Shown piece by piece: positions 1 to 5,132 of a DNA stretch of 5,132 nucleotides. Made by a program: the position numbers and the translations under genes. The notes beneath the pieces were generated by a model. That model was not told where the DNA came from. It saw only the letters and a program-made list of their open reading frames with translations, and searched no databases. Source of the stretch: Acidobacteriota bacterium (lineage in GTDB: Bacteria > Acidobacteriota > UBA6911); assembly GCA_017860075.1 (NCBI GenBank), contig JAFNAH010000156.1, positions 1-5,132 of the forward strand, written 5' to 3'. How positions within the stretch are numbered: the first letter of the stretch is position 1; each line of letters opens with the position of its first letter.

Positions 1-2
1 CC

Positions 3-698
3 ACCGTGGTGCCGGTTGCCTCCGAAGCCGCCCTGCGTAACCTGGCGTGGATCGAGGATAACCGCCGGAAGGTGGATCAGATGACCGGTGGGCGCGTTGC
101 GTACGTATATCTGCCGAACACGGCAGGTGCCGGCTGGACCAACTTCAACCGTTACTATTTCGCGCAGCTTGGCAAGGAAGGCGCCGTCATTGACGAGCGT
201 TTTAATGGCGGGGGCAGCGTGGCCGATTACATCATCGATTACATGCGCCGCCCGCTCCTCTCCTATTGGCACACGCGCGAAGGAGCGGACTTCACGACCC
301 CATTTGCGGCCATCTTCGGTGCCAAGGCGATGATCATCAATGAATTCGCGGGCTCCGGCGGCGATGCCTTGCCGTGGATGTTTCGTAAAACGGGCATCGG
401 ACCGCTCGTGGGCAAACGCACCTGGGGTGGATTGGTCGGCATCTACGACTACCCGCCGCTCATCGACGGCGGTTTCGTCACCGCACCGCGGCTGGCATTC
501 TGGAACCCGGACGGAACGTGGGACGTAGAAAACGCCGGCGTCACACCGGACATCGAAGTGGAGCAGGATCCTAAGGCGATACGAGAAGGGCACGATCCGC
601 AACTCGAGAAGGCCGTGGAAGTGGTGATGGAGGCGCTCAAGAAGAACCCAACGCCGAAACACACCCGCCCGGGTTTTCCGAATTATTACCCAAAATAG
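3..698 (+). CDS. Tricorn-like S41 family serine peptidase, C-terminal part (5' end outside window)
   Basis: The reading frame is open from the left edge to a TAG stop at 696-698, giving about 232 residues of what is normally a protein of about 1000 residues or more. Tricorn-type peptidases combine beta-propeller domains, a first catalytic subdomain, a PDZ domain and a second catalytic subdomain (C2), and cut oligopeptides into small products. Only C2 is here. Numbering from the GTG at 6, the visible landmarks are the loop FNGGG at 66-70, the nucleophile motif NEFAGSGGD with the probable catalytic Ser117 (codon 354-356), and VENAGVTPDIEVE with the probable catalytic Glu175 (codon 528-530). These correspond to Ser965 and Glu1023 of the Thermoplasma enzyme. 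The Ser-His pair of the first subdomain would lie upstream of the window. The tail is basic and proline-rich, ending FPNYYPK. The GTG codons at 6 and 9 are internal, not starts. Location (cytoplasm or periplasm) cannot be judged without the N-terminus. The family call is firm; a role specific to this organism is not visible. Confidence 0.93.
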   Translation, partial: TVVPVASEAALRNLAWIEDNRRKVDQMTGGRVAYVYLPNTAGAGWTNFNRYYFAQLGKEGAVIDERFNGGGSVADYIIDYMRRPLLSYWHTREGADFTTPFAAIFGAKAMIINEFAGSGGDALPWMFRKTGIGPLVGKRTWGGLVGIYDYPPLIDGGFVTAPRLAFWNPDGTWDVENAGVTPDIEVEQDPKAIREGHDPQLEKAVEVVMEALKKNPTPKHTRPGFPNYYPK

Positions 699-727
699 CA
701 GTTGGGCGGCACAGGGTCTGAACCTGA

Positions 728-747
728 GGTCCCTTGCGCGCAAGACC
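728..747. repeat. Palindrome-centred hairpin downstream of the peptidase gene
   Basis: The 12-base sequence CTTGCGCGCAAG at 733-744 is a perfect palindrome. An alternative fold pairs GGTC (728-731) with GACC (744-747) around a two-base bulge (732-733) and continues through TTG/CAA with a CGCG loop. It begins 29 bases after the peptidase stop codon, where a transcript end would be expected, but no run of T follows on either strand, so it is not a classical intrinsic terminator. It could slow RNA decay or act as a protein-binding site; neither is shown. Confidence 0.4.
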
Positions 748-934
748 GATGCTATGTCGCTGACAGAACCGCCCTGATAGGTTATGTCAGCCTGATTAGC
801 AGCATGTGCTGCGTCGTGAATGTTTCGTCAGTATTGACCACTGTACCGTGGATGCTTCGGCAGCCTGCGCCGCCATTTCACCCTGTATCAGTGGAAGCAC
901 CGCCTTGGAGGATAGCTGAAGCTTTTCATTCCCT

Positions 935-960
935 TTCCCCTTTCTTTGCCGGAAGGGGAA
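935..960. repeat. Inverted repeat, 10-bp stem with 6-base loop, upstream of the DUF4838 gene
   Basis: TTCCCCTT (935-942) and AAGGGGAA (953-960) are perfectly complementary. The stem extends inward by one G-U pair and one C-G pair (943-944 with 951-952), leaving a six-base loop. It lies 84 bases before the start codon of the DUF4838 gene. Neither strand has a T tract after it. It could be an operator, a 5'-leader RNA structure or a degenerate terminator for the upstream gene. Confidence 0.45.
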
Positions 961-1028
961 TTCGTGCCAGGCCAGAGATAAAATTGTGCAGAGGAAATGC
1001 AATCCGGATTAAGGTTATTCAATTCAGC

Positions 1029-1035
1029 AGGGAGG
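1029..1035 (+). promoter_or_regulatory. Ribosome binding site that fixes the DUF4838 start
   Basis: AGGGAGG with a GGAGG core at 1031-1035 sits nine bases before the ATG at 1045. The in-frame ATG at 997 has no comparable site and would put 16 extra residues ahead of a clean signal peptide. This favours the start at 1045. Confidence 0.8.
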
Positions 1036-1044
1036 ACCGGGGTT

Positions 1045-2946
1045 ATGTTCAAGCGATGCGTTATTGCCTTAATTCCAGTGTTGGTGTTTTGCCCGTTCAT
1101 CTCCTCTCACAATCACGGCGTCCAGGCGAGCGGTGCCATAAAGGGAAATGAGGGAATACTTTATTCATCCGGGGCGGGGAAGCCTGGCAGATTCGAGGGC
1201 ATTTTTACAGCCCGGAAGCCATCTCACCTTGAGAGTTCCGCGGCTGGACAGCTAAAGCAATATCTTGGCGAGTTCTTCAACGCCGACTTGCCGGTGCTCG
1301 TGCTGCCTGAAAACTCAGATAAGAACCAGGGGCGTATTCTGATCGGAGAGGCTGCTCTCCTGGCTGGAACGATTACAAAGAAGGAGGTGGAGGCAGTCGG
1401 GGAGGGAGGATACTGTATCCGCTCTGCGGATGGCTGTGTTTCCATTGCGGGCGTCGACGGTGACGGCACGCTGTCGGGAATATATGCATTCCTCGAACAA
1501 GCGGGGGCGGTCTTCCTCTCCGCCACGGTACACCTTGCGCCGCTGGAGAAGAGGTATGTCGTGCCAAATACCTTCATCTCCCGCTCGCCGACCTTCAAAT
1601 ACCGCAACGATTTTGCCCCCTATCAGGCGGGCTACACTGACAGCCACATGATCGGCGATCCACGGGAATTGGGTTCGAAGGATTCCTGGGTCCATACTGC
1701 GGATTTCCTTCTCAGCTATGAGAAATACCATACGGAGCACCCGGAGTATTTTGCGCTGATGAAGAACGGGAAGCGACTTGCCCCTGATCCGAAATCGTGG
1801 CGATTCGACGTCCATGTCTGCATGTCCAACCCGGAAGTACGGCGGGTAGTTGCCGAGAACCTATGCCGCTGGATTGAGGCGCAGCCTGACCGCAAGTATT
1901 TCATGGTCAGCCAGGGGGACGGCAGGGGAGACAAATGGTGCCAGTGCGAGAAATGCCAGGCGATGGATCAAGTTCCCGGCAAGGTGATGACTGACCGGCT
2001 CCTGGACTTTGTCAATTACATGGCCCGCGAGGTGGCCAAAAGATACCCGGACAAGGTTCTCTTCACCCTCTCTTACACCGAAGCCACCGGACCGGTGCCT
2101 TCCAGGGTAATGCCCGAGCCGAATGTCCGGGTAATGTACTGCCCTTATCCCATGGACTGGGGCTGCCAAAGCCATGCTTTTTGCGAGATGAACACGAAGG
2201 GGATGAAAGACCTGGCCGACTGGGTCAAGCTTTGCCCCAAGCAGCTGTTTATCTTTGATTATTCAGTGAGCTACAGGATGTACCTGGAGATCTTCGGCTC
2301 CTTGTATGCCATGGCCGACAAGATAAAGTATTACGCCGAAAGCGGCATCGAGGGGCTCCAGTTTTGCGGCTCTCCCAGATGCTTCAACGCTTTGTTCAAG
2401 TACGTGATGAACAAGCTGCTGTGGGATCCAAAAACCGACGTGGAAAAAGAAATCGACAGCTTCATGTCACTGTATTACGGCAAGGAGGCCGGACCGGTGG
2501 TCCGCGAATATTTCAATCTGATCTACAGTGAGATCCGCCGAAGGCCGGTACACCAGATGTGCGAAGGGCCAAATCCGGGACTGGTCAACCAGGAGTTTGC
2601 CCGAAAGGGTTATGAAATCTTCGACCGGGCCATGGCCGCCGCCGGAAACAACAAGGATTATCGCCAAAGGATCGCCGACGAGAAGGTGTTCCTCCTTTTC
2701 ACGGACCTGAACAACCACAATAAAGTCAACGGCATCGCGCTGAAAGACATGGAGAGCTATACCAGGAAACTTGCTGAATTCACCCGGTTGGCACGAGATA
2801 GAGAGTTGAAAAGCCACGAAAGACGGAAGACCATGACGGAATTCTTCAAGAACACGGCAGGGATCGAGCTCTCGGTGGATCCATGGTACAGCGATCCCAA
2901 AGTCCAGGAATTCTTGAGAGATCCGGAGGCACTTCTCGGCAACTGA
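1045..2946 (+). CDS. Secreted DUF4838 domain protein (GH163-like putative glycoside hydrolase)
   Basis: This is a complete 633-residue protein ending in tandem in-frame stops TGA TAA. The N-terminus MFKR followed by a hydrophobic stretch to about residue 20 is a signal peptide, with likely cleavage after VQA (residue 28). Cys16 follows LVF, but phenylalanine at -1 makes a lipoprotein unlikely. Residues of about 49-174 look like the small alpha/beta domain that precedes the catalytic barrel in GH20-type and alpha-glucuronidase-type enzymes. Residues of about 180-440 carry DUF4838 hallmarks: HPEYFALMKNGKR (232-244), CMSNPEV (259-265) and SQGDG followed by WCQCEKC (289-304). A helical C-terminal part follows. 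Members of this family founded GH163, endo-beta-N-acetylglucosaminidases acting on complex N-glycans in gut Bacteroides; many other DUF4838 proteins have no known substrate. I cannot assign the catalytic acidic residues with confidence. The predicted mature protein has 14 cysteines, many for an exported bacterial enzyme. Sampled stretches are lower in GC than both neighbours. Family call firm, activity tentative. Confidence 0.88.
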   Translation: MFKRCVIALIPVLVFCPFISSHNHGVQASGAIKGNEGILYSSGAGKPGRFEGIFTARKPSHLESSAAGQLKQYLGEFFNADLPVLVLPENSDKNQGRILIGEAALLAGTITKKEVEAVGEGGYCIRSADGCVSIAGVDGDGTLSGIYAFLEQAGAVFLSATVHLAPLEKRYVVPNTFISRSPTFKYRNDFAPYQAGYTDSHMIGDPRELGSKDSWVHTADFLLSYEKYHTEHPEYFALMKNGKRLAPDPKSWRFDVHVCMSNPEVRRVVAENLCRWIEAQPDRKYFMVSQGDGRGDKWCQCEKCQAMDQVPGKVMTDRLLDFVNYMAREVAKRYPDKVLFTLSYTEATGPVPSRVMPEPNVRVMYCPYPMDWGCQSHAFCEMNTKGMKDLADWVKLCPKQLFIFDYSVSYRMYLEIFGSLYAMADKIKYYAESGIEGLQFCGSPRCFNALFKYVMNKLLWDPKTDVEKEIDSFMSLYYGKEAGPVVREYFNLIYSEIRRRPVHQMCEGPNPGLVNQEFARKGYEIFDRAMAAAGNNKDYRQRIADEKVFLLFTDLNNHNKVNGIALKDMESYTRKLAEFTRLARDRELKSHERRKTMTEFFKNTAGIELSVDPWYSDPKVQEFLRDPEALLGN

Positions 2947-2960
2947 TAACGCTCCCGCGT

Positions 2961-2986
2961 GTGATTCAGCAGCCGCGAGGAATCAC
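2961..2986. repeat. 7-bp perfect inverted repeat after the DUF4838 gene
   Basis: GTGATTC (2961-2967) and GAATCAC (2980-2986) are exact reverse complements separated by 12 bases, starting 15 bases after the TGA stop. There is no T tract, so this is at best an unconventional terminator or 3' stabilising hairpin. A 7-bp repeat this close could arise by chance. Confidence 0.35.
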
Positions 2987-3008
2987 CGTATGCAGGCAGT
3001 GTGCATTC

Positions 3009-3039
3009 ACTCAGGTCCTGGCGGATGGCCGGCCTGAGT
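3009..3039 (+). terminator. Possible transcription-end hairpin without U tract
   Basis: ACTCAGG (3009-3015) pairs perfectly with CCTGAGT (3033-3039), and a G-U and a C-G pair extend the stem to nine base pairs around a 13-base loop. It is 60 bases past the stop codon of the DUF4838 gene and ahead of the next gene's candidate promoter, the right place for transcription to end. The downstream bases include a short pyrimidine-rich stretch (TCCTTTCC) but no real T run, so Rho-independent termination is doubtful. Confidence 0.3.
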
Positions 3040-3155
3040 CAGCCGTCTGGTCCTTTCCAGAAGCGCGGGCAACCTTGCGCTTCATCAAGCCCCGCGTAAC
3101 GGAGGCCGCACGAGCCCCGCTTCCGCGCCCCGGCGCATTTCCGATCCGATGCGGG

Positions 3156-3161
3156 TATAAT
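3156..3161 (+). promoter_or_regulatory. Candidate sigma-70 -10 box (TATAAT) for the DUF5916 gene
   Basis: A perfect TATAAT occurs in otherwise very GC-rich sequence, 24-46 bases before the possible start codons, so transcription would begin near 3167-3169. No good -35 hexamer is seen 16-18 bases upstream and there is no TGn extension, so activity may depend on an activator or on a divergent -35. Its position in front of a gene preceded by a 230-base gap supports it. Confidence 0.5.
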
Positions 3162-3194
3162 CCACGCTTTGCCCCGGAGATGCGGCTGCGTGTG

Positions 3195-5132
3195 ATGATT
3201 GGACCAATGTCGAAATACCTCCTGCCTGGCCTCATCTTCATTGCGGTCATTTTCGCAGCATCCCCAGGCCTGGTTGGGCAGACCAAGGGCGTGAACCGCG
3301 AGAAGTACCGGATTCACATCCGGAAAACGCAGGTGCCCATAACGATCGACGGCCTGCTCGACGAAGATGCCTGGGCCTCGGCCGAAAAGGCCGTGAATTT
3401 TCAACGCGTCACGCCGACCGACGAGGGCCTTGCGGTGGCGCAGACGGAAGTGAGGGTGACGTACAACGACGCCAACCTGTACATCGGTATCGTCTGTTAC
3501 GACCCTACTCCCGGAAAGCGCCCCGTGGAGTCATTGCGCCGGGATTTTTCCTTCGGGAAGAATGACAACTTCATCGCCTTCATCGACACGTACAACGATC
3601 TGACCAACGGCTTCGCGTTCGGCGTGTCGGCCGCGGGCGCCCAGTGGGAAGGGTCACAGGCCAGCGGCGGGCTCGTGTCGCTCGAGTGGGACATCAAGTG
3701 GTATTCGGCAGTCAGGAACTACGAGGATCGCTGGGTCGCGGAGTTCGGCATTCCTTTCCGCAGCATGCGCTACTACGGCGGCGCTACTGAGTGGGGGATC
3801 AACTTCAGCCGCCTGGATCTCAAGACGAACGAGAAATCGAGCTGGGCTCCCATGCCGCGGAACCTGCAGACGGCCAATCTCGGGTACGCCGGAACTCTCG
3901 TCTGGGATGCGCCGCTCGGCGACGCAGGCCTGCGATACTCCCTGATTCCCTACGTTTCGGCCAAGGCCACCCGGGATGCCATCGCCGGCACAAGCGACTA
4001 CCTGGCCACCGGCGGCGCTGACGCCAAGATCATACTTTCAACGTCCATGAACCTCGACCTGACAGTAAATCCGGATTATTCAACGGTGGACGTCGATACG
4101 CAGCAGACCAACCTGGATCGCTTTGAACTGTTCTTCCCCGAAAAGCGGCGCTTCTTTCTCGAAAACAGCGATCTGTTCGCCAACCTGGGCGCTGAGAACG
4201 TTCGTCCATTCTTTTCGAGGCGAATCGGATTGGACAGGCGGGTGGACGGAGGCGCCAGGTTGAGCGGAAACCTCGGCGGCAACTGGCGTCTCGGATTGAT
4301 GGACATGCAGGTGGCTGCGGACGGCGGTGTCCCCGCATCGAATTTCGCGGTTGCCGCCGTGCAGCGCAAGGTATTCAGCAGGTCGAACTTCGTCATGTTC
4401 ATGGTGAACAAACAGGTGGCCGACACAGGGGAGCCTTATTCCGGCCTCGATTACAACAGGGTAGCCGGCCTGGAATACAACCTCGCCAGCGCTGACGATC
4501 GGTGGACGGGAAAGGCGTTCTACCACAAGTCATTCTATACGGGGGCCACAGGAGACGCCGCGTCCGCGGCCGCAAGCCTGACCTATGCCACGCGCTCCAT
4601 TTCTGCGACTCTGAGCCAGGCTTGGGTCGGGTCCGACTACGTCGCCGAGGTCGGATACATAAGAAGGAGGGGCTACTACGAGATCAGCCCGACTGCCTCG
4701 TACAAGTTCCTGCCGAAATCGGGCAAACTCATCAGTCACGGCCCCACCCTGAAGTTCGACATGTTCCGGGACTCCGACTTCAAGCTGACCGACCGGCTGG
4801 TCCAGGCGGGATACTCAGTCGAATGGCAGAGCCGCGATTCCCTCTCGGTCGATTTCCGGGACTACATGGTCGAACTCCGAGCCCCATTCGATCCTACGAA
4901 TACGGGCGGCCTCGAGTTCCCGGCCGGGTCTGTGTTTAACTGGCGCGATGCCGGGATTACCTACGGCTCCGATACACGCAAAATGTTCAATTATCAAGCC
5001 GGCACGCGCTACGGCGGTTATTACAGCGGCAACCGGTGGAACGTGAACGGCACGCTGTACTGGCGGGTCCAGCCTCACAGCAACCTGTCGATGGCGGGAT
5101 CCTATGACAAGATCTCGCTCCCCGGCCCATAC
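3195..5132 (+). CDS. Exported CBM9-like / DUF5916 protein, putative outer-membrane barrel (3' end outside window)
   Basis: The frame is open to the right edge, giving 646 residues from the ATG at 3195. Start choice is uncertain: in-frame ATGs lie at 3180, 3195 and 3207 and a GTG at 3192. The only Shine-Dalgarno-like stretch (GGAG, 3176-3179) abuts 3180 and is rather far from 3195, so no start is well supported. Numbering from the 3207 ATG, residues 1 to about 24 form a signal peptide (KYLLPGLIFIAVIFAA core, likely cut before QTKG). Residues of about 42-250 match the carbohydrate-family-9-like domain, opening with ITIDGLLDEDAW (45-56). The DUF5916 signature follows: NPDYSTVDVDTQQTNLDRF from 288, then FFPEKRRFFLEN from 309 and FFSRRIGL. 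The rest shows alternating aromatic/polar strands with many Gly, Tyr and Asn, as expected for an outer-membrane beta-barrel. Family members are usually about 700-900 residues, so a modest C-terminal part is missing. Their substrate is not established; sugar binding or uptake is an inference from the CBM9-like fold. Confidence 0.9.
   Translation, partial: MIGPMSKYLLPGLIFIAVIFAASPGLVGQTKGVNREKYRIHIRKTQVPITIDGLLDEDAWASAEKAVNFQRVTPTDEGLAVAQTEVRVTYNDANLYIGIVCYDPTPGKRPVESLRRDFSFGKNDNFIAFIDTYNDLTNGFAFGVSAAGAQWEGSQASGGLVSLEWDIKWYSAVRNYEDRWVAEFGIPFRSMRYYGGATEWGINFSRLDLKTNEKSSWAPMPRNLQTANLGYAGTLVWDAPLGDAGLRYSLIPYVSAKATRDAIAGTSDYLATGGADAKIILSTSMNLDLTVNPDYSTVDVDTQQTNLDRFELFFPEKRRFFLENSDLFANLGAENVRPFFSRRIGLDRRVDGGARLSGNLGGNWRLGLMDMQVAADGGVPASNFAVAAVQRKVFSRSNFVMFMVNKQVADTGEPYSGLDYNRVAGLEYNLASADDRWTGKAFYHKSFYTGATGDAASAAASLTYATRSISATLSQAWVGSDYVAEVGYIRRRGYYEISPTASYKFLPKSGKLISHGPTLKFDMFRDSDFKLTDRLVQAGYSVEWQSRDSLSVDFRDYMVELRAPFDPTNTGGLEFPAGSVFNWRDAGITYGSDTRKMFNYQAGTRYGGYYSGNRWNVNGTLYWRVQPHSNLSMAGSYDKISLPGPY

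Larger units (their letters stand above)
699..1044. other. Intergenic region, 346 bases, no supported gene
   Basis: No recognisable protein is encoded here on either strand. An open frame starting with TTG at 702 and running to 1151 has no plausible start, an unusual cysteine/proline-rich composition and no family resemblance, and it overruns the well-supported start of the next gene. The region contains a palindrome-centred hairpin at 728-747 and a second hairpin at 935-960, neither followed by a T tract. A TAAAAT sequence at 979-984 resembles a -10 box but has no convincing -35 partner 16-18 bases upstream. The promoter of the downstream DUF4838 gene probably lies in this gap, but I cannot place it. 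Confidence 0.6.
2950..3179. other. Intergenic region between the DUF4838 and DUF5916 genes
   Basis: About 230 bases with no supported gene. Open frames on the minus strand across 3011-3404 are shadows that run into the conserved plus-strand gene. The left half holds two inverted repeats (2961-2986 and 3009-3039), and the right half becomes very GC-rich before a perfect TATAAT at 3156-3161. Confidence 0.6.

Noticed and set aside
834..839. TTGACC as a -35 box
   Set aside because: No -10-like hexamer is found at suitable spacing downstream; the bases there are GC-rich.
979..984. TAAAAT as the -10 box of the DUF4838 gene
   Set aside because: The bases 16-18 upstream are G-rich (GGGGAAT region) and do not resemble a -35 element, so the match alone is too weak to annotate.
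997..1044. Upstream in-frame ATG at 997 as the start of the DUF4838 gene
   Set aside because: It lacks a good ribosome binding site and would bury the signal peptide behind 16 residues; the ATG at 1045 has GGAGG nine bases upstream.
702..1151. Open frame of 149 residues starting with TTG in the gap and overlapping the DUF4838 gene start
   Set aside because: No ribosome binding site, no recognisable family, odd composition, and it overlaps by about 107 bases the coding start supported by a strong Shine-Dalgarno and signal peptide.
3125..3136. GCGCC-CC-GGCGC as a hairpin
   Set aside because: A two-base loop is too tight; it can only form as a shorter stem and is unremarkable in such GC-rich sequence.
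3039..3404. Minus-strand open frame of 121 residues
   Set aside because: It lies opposite the promoter zone and the conserved signal peptide and CBM9-like start of the DUF5916 gene, and shows no protein family features.
4030..4526. Several overlapping minus-strand open frames within the DUF5916 gene
   Set aside because: They are opposite the most conserved DUF5916 signature (NPDYS to FFLEN) and are expected by-products of GC-rich coding sequence.

Overview
The window holds three protein-coding genes, all on the + strand, separated by gaps of about 250-350 bases; the first and last are cut by the window edges. Gene 1 (to 698) is the C-terminal end of a Tricorn-type S41 serine peptidase. Gene 2 (1045-2946) is a complete, secreted DUF4838-family protein, the family that includes the GH163 endo-beta-N-acetylglucosaminidases. 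Gene 3 (from about 3195 to the right edge) is the N-terminal part of a large exported protein with a carbohydrate-binding-family-9-like domain followed by a DUF5916 putative outer-membrane beta-barrel.

The bacterium is most likely a diderm of moderately high GC. Acidobacteriota fits best, because Tricorn-like S41 peptidases and CBM9-DUF5916 proteins are both common there. Gemmatimonadota, Planctomycetota/Verrucomicrobiota or Bacteroidota relatives cannot be excluded. This is inferred from protein families, not from a marker gene. Gene 2 is visibly less GC-rich in the stretches I counted than genes 1 and 3, so it may have a different history.

Layout: 3-698 peptidase end; 699-1044 non-coding, with a compact palindrome-centred hairpin just after gene 1 and a 10-bp-stem hairpin upstream of gene 2; 1029-1035 a strong Shine-Dalgarno that fixes the gene 2 start at 1045; 1045-2946 DUF4838 gene ending in tandem stops; 2950-3179 non-coding, with two inverted repeats, then a perfect TATAAT box with a short inverted repeat abutting it; about 3195-5132 the DUF5916 gene.

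The three genes do not look like a tight operon: each has its own long upstream gap, and gene 3 has its own candidate promoter. All three are plausible parts of a lifestyle that degrades external protein and glycan (peptidase, glycan-acting secreted enzyme, envelope barrel with a sugar-binding-like domain), but a shared pathway is speculation. I see no mobile element, CRISPR array, tRNA or rRNA, and no clear evidence of an undescribed system.
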